A stretch of 64,000 bases of DNA from Sthenelais limicola (GCA_942159475.1 OW804096.1:87957784-88021783); one strand, 5' to 3'; shown: positions 11,103 to 21,393, counted from the first letter of the stretch. The notes: a model not told the origin generated them from the sequence alone. Numbers and translations are program-made.

Positions 11103-11432
11103 CTTGTAACTCCCTCTTAAAGTTACAAAAAGACTCCCGTCTTGTTATATTTACAGACAGTTTTCTCTGGTTTTCTGAAACTGGCGACTACATGAAAGTT
11201 CGTGTTTATGTGTGTGACGTCATCTTCCGAATGATTTCTTCGTGGAATTTAAGCAAAAACTTTGTCTTATAACATATACAACATGATCTCAAAGAGATAT
11301 ATAGTATAGATTCGGGTGGAAAAAAATAATAGGAATTAAATATAATCATAATATGCATTTATTTGTGTATGTTTCTCCCACAATCGGATTCCGAGCGTGA
11401 CGTCACTTTCCGAGTGCGGCGGAAGTAAGTTT
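11103..11432 (-). promoter_or_regulatory. Probable ARIH1-like promoter with duplicated CRE/ETS pair
   Basis: GTGACGTCATCTTCCGAATG at 11214-11233 and GTGACGTCACTTTCCGAGTG at 11399-11418 are near-identical. Each joins a full CRE palindrome (TGACGTCA) to a CTTCCG/TTTCCG ETS-like half. A further GGCGGAAGT lies just to the right of the second one. They stand about 110 and 300 bp upstream of the start codon, where a TATA-less housekeeping promoter is expected. The transcription start is not visible. Confidence 0.6.
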
Positions 11433-11581
11433 CTTACCTCCTCAGGGACAGTTGTTACCGCGTAGTCTGTATTCTGTAGGCCCACTACGGCTTCGCCACT
11501 TGAGCCCACATAGGTCTATATCATACAAGTGCCTTCGGCACTTGGATTGTAGAGGCAGTTGTGTTTCTACTTCTTATATGT

Positions 11582-12080
11582 AGGTCGGAAAAAAAGCTGG
11601 TAAAAAAAAAAGTTGTTTCAGTTGGTAAAAAACAGTTGGTCAGAAAAATAGTTGGTAAAAAAAAAAATTTGGCCGTAAAAAAGTTGGCCATAAAAAAAGC
11701 TGTTTAAAAAAAAATGGGTTGTAAAAGAAAATTTGGTCGGAAAAATAGTTGGTTGGAAAAAAAGTTGGTCGGAAAAAAATGGGTTGTAAAAACAGTTGGT
11801 CGGGAAAAAAATAGTTGGTCAGAAAAATAGTTGGCCAAAAAAAAGTTGGTCGAAAGGTTGAAAAAAAGTGGGGGCGTAAAAAAAAAGGTGGGTCAAATAA
11901 AAGTTAGTCGGAAAAATAGCTGGTCGAAAAAAAGTTGGGTCGGAAAAATAGTTGGCCAGGAAAAAAATTTGGTCGGAAAAAAAGTTGGTTGGAAAAAATT
12001 GGTTGTAAAAAAAGTTGGGTCGGAAAAAAGCGAAAAAAAAGCTGGCCGTAAAAGAAAGTTGGGTCAAAAAAAATTTGGTC
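11582..12080. repeat. GTTGGTCGGAAAAAAA minisatellite
   Basis: About 500 bp of imperfect tandem units of roughly 15-20 bp built from AGTTGGTCGGAAAAAAA with TCGT/CCGT/TTGT variants. Open frames on both strands (11819-12268 minus, 11831-12232 plus) are by-products of the repeat and are not called as genes. Confidence 0.92.
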
Positions 12081-12350
12081 ATGAACTGCTGCTTCAATCC
12101 CTCCCTTCTTCCTCCTCCCATTCCTACCTTCCTATCTTCATCCTCTTTGCCCCTCCCCCCACCCCCACCCCAAACACACACACACACCTGTACCTCTTCT
12201 TCCTCCTGCGCTCCTCTTCCTCCTCCCCTTGATATAACCATATTAAATGCAAACCAATCTCTCCTCACTCTGCCCTCCCCCAGGCAGGAGGAGGAGGAGA
12301 GAAAGACAGAGAGACAGACAGACAGACAGACAGAGGGAGAGAGAGTGGAG
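12081..12350. repeat. CT-rich, (CA)n and (GACA)n low complexity
   Basis: A polypyrimidine block with CTTCCTCCT words (about 12098-12230) contains a short CA run near 12174-12186. After a spacer, 12283-12344 holds GGAGGA and a (GACA)6-like run. No gene. Confidence 0.85.
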
Positions 12351-12787
12351 TGGTGGCCGGAGAATCTGGGTGGATTTCTATATATATGAGTAATTCTCCC
12401 AAACTGGCAGCATTTGATTTCAGAAGGTCATTTTTTTTTTACAAAAAAATAGAATTCGTTGAATCTCTACAATCTTTGGTGTACATATAGCAGGGAATAT
12501 CAGTATAATGCAGGTGAAGTTTGGGAAGGCTGGGGCGAATATTTCGATTCCTACACCTATGATTCAGATACCTATATTTTCCCTATATTTCGGCATCATT
12601 ATGCCCAATTTATCAAATGATTTTCATTGATTAAAATCCATTTTTTGTCAGGGGGCTTACAGCGCCCCCAAACCCCCAGCTGGGTGGGTGGCTTGCTCCG
12701 CTCTGGGTGACAGAGGTGCACACTGAACCTACCCGAATGCAACCACTAAAGGTCTGGGTAGTGAGTTACGTAATCCTCTAAACGGTG

Positions 12788-12936
12788 TGACGTCATATGT
12801 TGTTTACAAACACTCTCGCCACTCTCGCACTCCCGGGAGTGGACAGGCTAAGTCTCGCATGAGTTCTCGTGCTCCGTGTTTCTGCGAGTATGGGCGGCCA
12901 CAGAGCTGGGGAATCCCCGGGAGCTGGGGAATCCCC
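12788..12936. promoter_or_regulatory. CRE plus tandem kB-like sites
   Basis: TGACGTCA (12789-12796) is followed by a GC- and CpG-rich stretch. It ends in two perfect copies of GGGGAATCCCC (12908-12918 and 12926-12936) on an 18-bp period. This 11-mer is a classic kB site type bound by NF-kB p50. It lies 1.7 kb upstream of the ARIH1-like ATG. Function is inferred; it could be an unannotated promoter or a chance tandem duplication. Confidence 0.45.
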
Positions 12937-13233
12937 GGGATTAAAGATTTAAGTAAGGGAGTCATAAATGCGCAGAACGAAAACACTGACAGAAAGAGGT
13001 GTAAAATGATTATGTATAACATGCTTTTGCTTAGTTATTTGCTAAACTAAAATGATATTTTAAAATAATCTTAAATCTTGATCATTTATATTATCCATAT
13101 GATTTGTCATCTTACATGTAAAATCTTTGACAAATGAAGTATTTTTCAATTCAATTCAATATGAAAACGCATCTTGTAGGGTACAGAATAGGTTTGACAG
13201 ATATAAAGAGGGTTTCATGGAAAAGAACTTGCA

Positions 13234-13264
<31 letters not shown>

Positions 13265-13278
13265 CACACGCACACACA
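13234..13278. repeat. Poly(C)17 and (CA)n microsatellite
   Basis: A run of about 17 C is followed directly by an interrupted ACACAC array on the plus strand. Confidence 0.95.
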
Positions 13279-13604
13279 TTATTTAGCTTCAATATTAATT
13301 ATTCTAGTAGTTTCAATGTTTCCACCTTATAGCTGGTGAGGTTCAATAAGTCTCTCCCCCAAATTAAGAGGCCCCCATTCCCCCTAGCTGCACAATGTTA
13401 CCCGGTCTCTTCATTTCAAAGCCTATGAGTATGACACCAACTATGTTCAAATCAGACTATTATTTCAAAAGTTATAGCATTTGAGCTTGGCTAAATATTG
13501 GCTATGTTACAATGTTACTATGTTACAAAGCTATGCTTTAGTACTATGTTTAGTATGGTCCCCGAATGCAACCACTAAGGTCTGTATATTGGACCACCAA
13601 GCAT

Positions 13605-13958
13605 TAGGGGTATATATGGGTCCAATTTTTTATGACTGTGTCTGAGTGTCGCACGATAAGAATTTTTTCCATGTCCCATGTCACTTTTTAAAACAATTCA
13701 ATGATGTCTCGTGTCACTTTTTAAGCAATACATTAATTAATACTAACGGTTGATACAATGTCGTGTGTCACCTGTTAAATAAATCACTGTGTCTCATGTC
13801 AATTTTTAATACATTTCTGAATGTCTTGTGTCAAATTTTATCAGCTTTTTGGAAGCTGTGTGTGTCGCACGTTAAGGGGACCGTGTCGCCGTGTCGCCCA
13901 TGATTTAGCGGCCGTGTCGCGTGTCAATTGTGTTGAATTTGACCCATATGTACCCATA
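13605..13958. mobile_element. 354-bp MITE-like element with GCAT flanks
   Basis: The left end TAGGGGTATATATGGGTC and the right end GACCCATATGTACCCATA are inverted repeats of about 18 bp with two mismatches. Both are flanked directly by GCAT (13601-13604 and 13959-13962), a plausible 4-bp target duplication. The interior holds about five imperfect units of some 55 bp built on GTGTCNNGTGTCACTTTTTAA. No transposase is encoded. GAATGCAACCACTAA-type words lie outside both ends and also near 12735, so it may sit within a larger repeat. Confidence 0.7.
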
Positions 13959-13989
13959 GCATTTGCTTCCCGATTGCAACCACTGACAG

Positions 13990-14325
13990 CTATATGTTGA
14001 ATACAGCACTGGTGTTGTTTGCTGCTGCACCACCAACGTCCTCAGCCGAGGCCATCCCTCATTGTGCGTTTCGACCCCTACCTCGGTACGCTCTCAGGAT
14101 GGGGGGTCCACAGTGGTGATCAGTCACTGCGCGTCGGTGGTGGGCCTCCAGCTACTGGTGTCTCTTCTCATCCACACCCAGCATGATGCTTTCTCCGCCA
14201 CTTGGGCCAATCTCTGGATGGCTGATTTCCTTGCCCGCCCTGTCACTCCGAGTGCAGAGAACATCCTCCAAACTGATTGTGCTGGAAATCCTCTGCACCC
14301 CACCTCCACTGGGTAGCTCCATGTT
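13990..14325. other. GC-richer unrecognised segment
   Basis: Base composition rises here relative to both sides and a plus-strand frame stays open over 14062-14316, but its translation resembles no family I know. It abuts DR1 copy B, so it may be part of that insertion or a fragment of another element. Confidence 0.3.
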
Positions 14326-14950
14326 GCTCCAGTTCCAACGTGACAGATAATTAAAAATATTATTCCTGCATTAATACAAGGAGTTATGTATGGAGCCTAG
14401 ACAGCATTGCCAGCTCTGTCCTAACAGTGGTGCATGCTGAATCTAAAGGAGCCTGAGATTGATATTCTGAATATAATTCATGCTACCCTGTACAATTTTC
14501 TCTAAATTTATTGCATTAAATCCTGTTTTGATTAGGCCTAAGCTATTTATTTATTTAGTAATTGATAATTCCTATATGAATAGTTCCAATGGATAAACAA
14601 CATGAAAACATATATTGAAAACTCTGGTAGGTTCTTGTCTCAAATACACCATGATCAACTATGTTTTCAAAATTTTCCAGGGGGAAACCACCCAGATACT
14701 ATTAATCATGATGATTAATAGTTTGATGTTTTCCTAAAAATTTAGAGCCTGATTCTGTAAAATAGTCTTCAAATACAAGTGTTAAAAATATATACAATGT
14801 ACATGTATTCGTCGCAAATGCACTAGAATGCACCATTTCAAAAGTATGAGTTCAAAATTTTCTGGGGGGAGAACCCCCCCATACCCCCCACAAAAGGGCT
14901 GGGATCGCCGACTAGCACCACTCTGAGAAAAAAATCCTGGTTAGAACCCT
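14326..14950 (-). repeat. Dispersed repeat family DR1, copy B (inverted)
   Basis: The reverse complement repeats the blocks of copy A in order: AGGGTTCTAACCAGGATTTT, the tract around GGGCTGGGATCGCCGACT, the G-rich run, the ATGTTTTCAATA block, and TGCAGGAATAATA. It is longer than copy A by about 125 bp. It ends about 50 bp from the stop codon of the gag-protease ORF. Confidence 0.8.
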
Positions 14951-14999
14951 GAAGACATAGATGATATGCACTCACTAAGCTTCACTAAGCTTACTCCAG

Positions 15000-16193
15000 C
15001 TACCATGTGGAAGCTATAGCTTCATTGATTGTTAGAAGTCCCATGTCTACACTAGCCCTTTTGCCTAGTATAGGTGTAAGGTTTTCTTTCACCACCGTGA
15101 ATTTCACAGCATATTTTCTTCTATTTACAGGGTTTATCATCTTCACTCTTGTGACACCCAGAGCTTTTGTTGTAGAACCATTCCACATTTTTAGATCCTT
15201 CTCTGGAGGCTGTATTTCATGGTTCTCAATATATGACGCAGGTATGAGATTTGTGGTTGCGCCACAGTCTATCTGAATGCGTACAGGTTTTTTACCAATC
15301 AACATTTCAGCGAAGACTTGATCTTTTCCTCCAACTGCATAAATGTCTTCATAATCAGAGTTTGAAGCCTCAGTATCATCAGTCCCAACTGTATTCACAC
15401 CTTGAGTTTTCTCCTTTTTGCAGACTTGGGAAAAGTGGTTTCTACCATTGCAGTTGCTGCAGATCGCTCCCCATGCATTACACAAACTTTTCTTGAACTC
15501 ATGATGCACTCCACAGAACCGGCACAATGGTTTCCCTCTGGTTTCTGATGAGATGGCTTGTTTTGATTTGTGTCTAGGACCTGGACCTTTCTTAGACTGC
15601 TGCACAGGTGACACTTTGTGGACTTGTTCAGATTGAGTCATTTCCTTCAACCGCACTTCTGTTGATTCAAATGCCTCACATATTTTAATGCATTTATCAA
15701 GAAGTAGGTCATCCTCTTGTAAGAGCTTTTTCCTACATGTCTCATCACGCAATCCTAGCACTACGCGATCACATATCAATTCATCTTCTAATGTACCATA
15801 GTTGCATGTCTTAACTAAGATCCTAAGGCATGATACATATTTGTCAATTGTCTCATCTGAACCTTGTGTTCTACGGTTGAAAACATATCTATCAAATGTC
15901 TGATTGGTTTTACCCACACAATGCTCTTCTAATTTCTTAGATAAAACTGCAAAGTCTGCTTTGTCTTCTCCAGGAGCAAATTTCAATCGATCCAGAATGT
16001 CTAATCCTTCTGACCCTAAACATGCTTGGAATGTAACAACTCTAATATCATTGGGTTGTTGATTAACACGAGATGCTTTTTCATAGACATCCCACATTTG
16101 TTTGAACTTTTTCCAGTTCTGGCTTAGGTCACCTGAAGCTGACAACTTGCCAGGGAAAGGAACATTTGTTAAAACTGGTGGTGGATCAGGCAT
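15000..16193 (-). CDS. Gypsy-like Gag-protease polyprotein, no polymerase
   Basis: An intact 397-codon ORF. Residues about 20-190 look like a retrotransposon Gag capsid region (QNWKKFKQMWDVYEKAS near the start). Residues 224-244 form a Cys/His-rich segment and 245-258 a CCHC zinc knuckle (CSNCNGRNHFSQVC). Residues 305-320 carry an aspartic protease loop, IDCGATTNLIP: the catalytic Asp309 is kept, with Cys in the Ser/Thr position of D-S/T-G. In LTR retrotransposons of the Ty3/gypsy group, reverse transcriptase, RNase H and integrase follow. Here the frame stops 17 residues after GLLTI, and 50 bp later repeat DR1 copy B begins, so the polymerase is missing. No LTRs were found. It is either a truncated element with an open gag or, less likely, a captured gag gene. 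Confidence 0.85.
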   Translation of the reverse strand: MPDPPPVLTNVPFPGKLSASGDLSQNWKKFKQMWDVYEKASRVNQQPNDIRVVTFQACLGSEGLDILDRLKFAPGEDKADFAVLSKKLEEHCVGKTNQTFDRYVFNRRTQGSDETIDKYVSCLRILVKTCNYGTLEDELICDRVVLGLRDETCRKKLLQEDDLLLDKCIKICEAFESTEVRLKEMTQSEQVHKVSPVQQSKKGPGPRHKSKQAISSETRGKPLCRFCGVHHEFKKSLCNAWGAICSNCNGRNHFSQVCKKEKTQGVNTVGTDDTEASNSDYEDIYAVGGKDQVFAEMLIGKKPVRIQIDCGATTNLIPASYIENHEIQPPEKDLKMWNGSTTKALGVTRVKMINPVNRRKYAVKFTVVKENLTPILGKRASVDMGLLTINEAIASTW

Positions 16194-17375
16194 CTTGATG
16201 TATTTATAGAAATTTCACTGATTCAGTACACAACTACACAGATCAATAACCTTTGATAGAGGGGGATCTGACTTTCACACATGCAGAATCACTACTGAGT
16301 AATGTCAACACTTTCTATTGCATTGAAGATATGATGTTCCTCCTTGTTTCTGGATTGAACACTACAGGCAAATCTACTGGACGGCCAGCATCAATCTGCC
16401 TATGTTTACATAGCGTAGCTTGAAAATTGAACATTTCGAACGATGCCCGATAAATCGGGTCTTTCCCTTCATTTTTATGAAAATTTTATTGAGAACATTT
16501 CCATGCTGACATAGTAATCTCATGCTACTCAAGTGCTTCATACATACGCCCGCCGAGGGGATCTGTGTTTTTCAATGTATCTTTCCCGTGAAACCCCGCT
16601 ATTTGTATTCTCTATCGACATAAGTGCTAATACTGTACAACTTGGACTGGTGGAATTGCTTCATATGGCCATATTTTAAAAACGAACCAAAAATGTGGTT
16701 ACCGCATTACATACTGTTTCATGGGGGCTCACAAACAGGACCGACTAGTGACCCTGATCATGTGGGCTTGCACATTCACAGACACACGCTTGGAGCTCCA
16801 CCAGAGCACACAAACAGCCACTGCTTCCACACGGCAACACTGGCTTCCAATGGCGTCAAAAACAAACGTAAAGAAGCAAGGATTATCACATTAAAAAAGG
16901 TACCAAAATATATAATCTAATCGTCTGCGCCGTCTCATGCTTCTTGCATGAGATCGGCAGCAGACATGGCCAGGCAAAACACTTAACAACCCTTCTTTCT
17001 GAGCAGCAAACAACAGCCGGGTCTCCGGCTTCCTACAGTAATAGTAGCGGTGGTATGGCGGCCGGGATGGCGGGCACATATCAATGCTGTCATTCAACAA
17101 TTCGCAAGGTTAACTATTTCTCACAAGCAACTAATTTATCACAGTAAAACATAGATTCTGGGCGGATTTACTTCTGGACACACTTTTAGGCATGTAGAAA
17201 AGGAGCATGCTGTCCGCTCTGCAATTTTCCTCTATTATCACTCAGCAGACATGGGCTTAGAACAGTCAGAACATTCACAAAAAACATTCACAAAAAATTT
17301 TTTACCAACTTAAACTTAAACGCTAGAACTCATCAAACAACACCACTTTATTCAATTCCATATTTCATCATATTC
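16194..17375. other. Leader of the gag ORF and unassigned sequence
   Basis: On the minus strand an open stretch (about 16402-16312) encodes IDAGRPVDLPVVFNPETRRN before a stop, but I recognise no family. It may be leader or LTR-derived sequence of the gypsy-like element. A small imperfect palindrome, CTCATGCTTCTTGCATGAG, lies at 16934-16952. No host exon is evident. Confidence 0.35.
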
Positions 17376-17470
17376 TAACACATTTAAGACACATTATGTG
17401 TCACAGTGTCGCAGTGCCTAACACATTGAAGACACATTATGTGTCGTGGTGCCTAACACATTCCCCTTAT
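17376..17470 (+). repeat. About 50-bp tandem repeat
   Basis: TAACACATTTAAGACACATT recurs as TAACACATTGAAGACACATT, followed by GTGTCACAGTGTCGCAGTGC and GTGTCGTGGTGC, then a third partial start TAACACATTCC. About 2.3 copies stand just upstream of the CTGAAGAAG hairpin and the A/C-rich element. Confidence 0.75.
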
Positions 17471-17500
17471 AAAAGTAGCCTCCCGTCTTCAACCATCATT

Positions 17501-17560
17501 GTCCCTGAAGAAGCCCCCCCTATAGGGCGAAATATTGGACCAAATAAAATGACTTATGAC
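17501..17560 (+). other. CTGAAGAAG...GGGCGAAAT stem-loop word
   Basis: CTGAAGAAGCCCCCCCTATA followed by GGGCGAAATATTGG can fold GCCC onto GGGC. Comparable CTGAAGAAG-stem-CGAAA words are common near retroelement ends in animal genomes, to my knowledge. It resembles the CUGANGA/GAAA core of a hammerhead ribozyme but has one extra A before the stem and no third helix that I can see. Confidence 0.4.
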
Positions 17561-17639
17561 TTAAATGACTTAAAATGACGAAGATGACGACTTGAGTGAT
17601 ATTTTTCCCCACTGATTAATTTTCACTCCTTCACTCTGT

Positions 17640-18411
17640 ATCCTACCTGGGATCGCCGACATCCACGATCTAATGACACTGGGAACGTTTGTGTGTCACT
17701 GTCCCACGATTACAAGATTATATCTTTTTCGGACACACTGCATCCTACTATGGGATCCGCTCCCTATCCGAGGGAACCCCCCTCCCCGGTATGTCGAAAC
17801 CCTAACGAAACCAAGCATGAAGAAGAAAAGGAACAGAATACCCACACAACTACACCAAGCTACTACCCTGAAAACAACCTTGAATCCAACCCCATCATCA
17901 GAACCACGGCACATAACCCTCCAAACCAACCTAAAACAACCCCTGTTACCTTCATAAAACAGATCTTAAACCAAATATAACCAGAAAATAGCCCACAAAA
18001 CCCCCCGACATCAATCAACGACAACCCTCTAAACATTCAACACATCCAGCCAGCCATCCCTCGCCCACACAAAACACCCACCACCGATTGGAAACTTCCA
18101 GTCCCCTCGTGGCACCTTCAGGCCCCCCTACGGCCGCAAAACAACCCATTCTTCACCCAGAATCCGTGAATTGCGAATATCTCGCCCCCTAGACTTGTTT
18201 CAACCCCTAACCAACCCTTAACAATCACAGATAATCCCAGAAAATTCAACTACGATACCTGTTGACACAGAGCCGCCATTTGCAATCGTAACCAGGGATA
18301 CCCCGTTCCATATCCAGGCCACCATGACGTCATGAGGTCACGTCACCCAGCGTCGAATGTAAACAAGGAATCTCCCCATTGTCTTGACATACATCGATAC
18401 ATACGGACGTG
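17640..18411 (+). mobile_element. A/C-rich 5' region of a retroelement-like unit
   Basis: From about 17690 the plus strand is strongly A and C with little G, and this bias continues unbroken into the zinc-finger ORF. A frame at 17693-17980 is open for 95 codons and rich in Pro, Thr and Asn, but has no known motif. I read the region as an untranslated leader or a decayed upstream frame of the same unit. Confidence 0.45.
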
Positions 18412-19734
18412 ATGGCTTCTAAAATGGTCTACCGTTGTCCAAAATGTTCAGAAAGAACCAGGAATGACGATCTATCTATTCTCAAGCATATCCGCTCCTG
18501 CTACCCGGATGGCGAAGGTAGGTTCGCCTGCTATCCATGTCTAAAATATTTTTCCAGACGGTGGTGCCTCCTCCGCCACCACTGTCAACACCATTCTCAA
18601 GACCCAACCCCCGTCCTAGACATTTCCCCCCCCATCTTTATACATCGAAGCCATATAAACAGAAGCCCCTACAGTTCAAAAACAAAAGAAATGACTTCCA
18701 ACACAATTCAAAAGCAACCAGGACCTCCCACACCCCGGACACACCCACTACCTATTTTAACACAAAATTCTGACCCTTGCAGGACTGGACCGTACGACAA
18801 CCCTCAGGTCGACGTCCCCTCCTCCACCCCTGAAACCATCCTCAACCATGTCAATCATGCCCCTGATGGAAGTGAAAGTAAATCCACCATTGAAGAAGAA
18901 GAATTCGACATCTCCGAGTTCCTCATATTCCACAGGCAGGAAGAGGGACCGCAGCAGATCCCCAACCCCCAGATCCAAACTGAAACACAGACCCAGGGAC
19001 CAGAGCCCCCCCAATCCAAAAGGAGCAAACACTACCACCACCCACATCAGTCTAGACATCGGAGCCGTTCACACACCAAGGAAAATCAAGGAAGTACTTC
19101 TCGCTCAAGACCAGTCAAACATACCCCTTGCCATCCACCCAAACTCCCCTCTGAACCAACGGATACAGACCATACCCCATCAGCCCCTCCCAAGAAGAAA
19201 TTGACCCTGGAAAAACTAGAAGAGTTCTATAACGACACCTACCCCCAAGAACTGGAACGGAACATCACCCCCCACACTGAAGACCTTATGGCAGACCAGC
19301 TATCCAATCTGTCACTAAACGTGGAAGAAGAGATGCTGGACCTACAACCACCACCCAGCCCCATCCCAAGTACCCCAAATCCAGCCGCCTCGGAGCACAA
19401 CAAGTCTCCCCCCAAAAAAAACCCAACCCCTACACCTGAAGAAAAAGAAACACCCTCAACCCCCCCCCCCCCCCCCGAGGACAATACAGAGGACGAGAAA
19501 GTCCCCAATTTGCGGATCACAGTTAATAATGAAGAGGCACAACAGCACTCCGATACCGTTGTCCTACCATCATTGAACACCCTAGAAGCAAGCCACGAGG
19601 AATTGACCATCAACCGTCAAGAGATAAACCAACTATTCTTCTATATTTACCAGATCATCAGAATCCTTGATAGAAGGGCCTCCAGAATACTGGGAAAATT
19701 CCTAAACGACTCTGGATACCTTGAACTTGATTAA
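18412..19734 (+). CDS. Two-zinc-finger, proline-rich protein (retroelement ORF1-like)
   Basis: A 440-codon intronless ORF, taken from ATG 18412. Residues 8-30 form a C-X2-C-X12-H-X4-C finger (YRCPKC...HIRSC). Residues about 39-60 form a C-X2-C-X12-H-X3-H finger (CYPCLKYF...LLRHHCQHH). The middle, about residues 60-375, is disordered and rich in Pro, Thr, Ser, Gln, His and Glu, with basic RSRHRSRSH-like patches and a poly-Pro run. The last 60 residues return to ordered sequence (INRQEINQLFFYIYQIIRIL). Strong A/C bias, a single exon, the repeat setting and an AATAAA 136 bp past the stop suggest ORF1 of a non-LTR or related retroelement whose polymerase ORF is absent. I cannot name the family, and a host-domesticated gene is not excluded. 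Confidence 0.6.
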   Translation: MASKMVYRCPKCSERTRNDDLSILKHIRSCYPDGEGRFACYPCLKYFSRRWCLLRHHCQHHSQDPTPVLDISPPIFIHRSHINRSPYSSKTKEMTSNTIQKQPGPPTPRTHPLPILTQNSDPCRTGPYDNPQVDVPSSTPETILNHVNHAPDGSESKSTIEEEEFDISEFLIFHRQEEGPQQIPNPQIQTETQTQGPEPPQSKRSKHYHHPHQSRHRSRSHTKENQGSTSRSRPVKHTPCHPPKLPSEPTDTDHTPSAPPKKKLTLEKLEEFYNDTYPQELERNITPHTEDLMADQLSNLSLNVEEEMLDLQPPPSPIPSTPNPAASEHNKSPPKKNPTPTPEEKETPSTPPPPPEDNTEDEKVPNLRITVNNEEAQQHSDTVVLPSLNTLEASHEELTINRQEINQLFFYIYQIIRILDRRASRILGKFLNDSGYLELD

Positions 19735-19869
19735 AATACATACTAAATTAACCCTAAAAGTATCAGTCGAACTTAAAATTATAGATTCGACCTATGTTTC
19801 ATGTACCAGGCTTGAACTTTACTTGTAATTTGTAGGCCTACATGGAATAACCCGATTTTCTCTCGAAAT

Positions 19870-19875
19870 AATAAA
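19870..19875 (+). terminator. Polyadenylation signal AATAAA
   Basis: A canonical hexamer 136 bp beyond the stop of the zinc-finger ORF. No downstream poly(A) tract marks an insertion end. Confidence 0.5.
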
Positions 19876-21393
19876 GCTAGGTACTCCTAGTTTGGAGGCC
19901 CACCACTGTACATTGCCTAGGCATACGCCTGTCGCAGACAGAGTTGGGTGGAAGTTCATACTAATAAAGAGGGCGTGGGTCAACTGGAAAGGCAAAGATC
20001 AATGGGTACATGCAAAGTTGTTCACCTTTTACATGTTGTCTCTAGCAATATTTCGCCGCAATTTCGTAATCCGCCGTCGAAGTTTAAGTGTTGTTTTGGT
20101 CTGATACATTTCTGAATCGGTGACCAAAACACCATGCCATACTTCGCCATCTTGCATTGAAGTCATGTGACTGCAAGAGGCAGAAACCTACCATAGCTAG
20201 GGGCCAGTAACCAGCTACAACACTGCACATATTTTTTTACCATTTTCACTGTGCGTTAAGCGGATTGGATGAGCCAGCTTAGATAGGCGTGGTTTCATTC
20301 TGCCAACCTGTATGACTGAGTTAACAATCTGCCTTTTGCAAAGTAGCGCTAAATTTTCAAATACACATGGCGGCGATCCCATCGCATCACTAGCATTTTA
20401 ATCCCTAGTTTAATTACTATTGGAGTATGAGCAACATGGACTGTCCATAAAGTAAGTTTTATCATTGCTGAAAGCAGGGACATAAATTTGTGAATTTGTT
20501 TGTGCGTGTATGTGATGCTATCCGTTGTTAAGCATCGCCTATGGAAACTTATTATAGAACCCCACCTAGCTCCGCTTCGCGGAGATAGGCACCCAGGCTA
20601 GGTACTCCAAATGAAAATTTCAATGGAGGAATCATATGTTAAACAAACTCAGTGTTGAGTTGGGGATAAATCTTTTATTGCTTGCTGACGTGACATAATC
20701 TTACATAACACGAATATGGAGTTCATAAAGTTGCTGTTATAAGGTCCATTCTAGTTGCATAATATTACGTAACAGTTTAATAATGTCACATCTTGCTGGT
20801 TAAGTCAACGGTTAAGCCCAACAGACCGATGTGTCGTCCTAGGCCAAGGAGACTCAGTGTTTGGTTAACATACACTAAAAGATTTTTATTTCCCCTAAAA
20901 ATGCGATTTTGCTAAAGAATATCAACGATTTAAAGCTGTGGAAAGCTCTGAAACTTACAATTTATTCTGCATCTTGAATAATCCATTGCATCGATTGTCT
21001 GACATGGAGAACTAGTTCTATGACTGACAGTGTCAGTGACAGACTCAAGTCGGCGAAAAAAGCTGAGTTCAACTACGAAAAGTACAGGAATTTGAATATC
21101 AAACTGAACAACATTTATCTTATCAAGTATTTTAAATCGTATTCATGTCTTAATAATCATAATTAATCAAAAATAAAGCGAAATAACGATTCAAATAGAA
21201 CTACATTCTGCTGGACTTGTCACAACCCAGCAGGTCAAGCGCGCATTGATATGCACCGATTGCAAAGACCCGGAACTATAAACAAGATCAGGTGGGAGGG
21301 GCAGTGTAAGTGCACATATTGCCATCGATTTACATCGAATTCCACCCATTTTCCAGCTGAAATGCCGGAAAATGTATCGTACCAACCTCTATT
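19876..21393. other. Intergenic, mostly unassigned
   Basis: Contains an 11-bp inverted repeat GTGTTTTGGTC/GACCAAAACAC (about 20089-20130). It also has a YY1-like site CGCCATCTTG (20147-20156) and the word AGCTCCGCTTCGCGGAG near 20571. No gene is seen. Confidence 0.5.

Noticed and set aside
11819..12389. Long ORFs of 124-149 codons on both strands
   Set aside because: They are made of the GTTGGTCGG and CT-rich simple repeats, with overlapping open frames on both strands.
17501..17535. Hammerhead ribozyme at the CTGAAGA...GAAA word
   Set aside because: The CUGANGA box and GAAA are present, but an extra A separates the box from the GCCC/GGGC stem. I could find no third helix with an NUH cleavage site.
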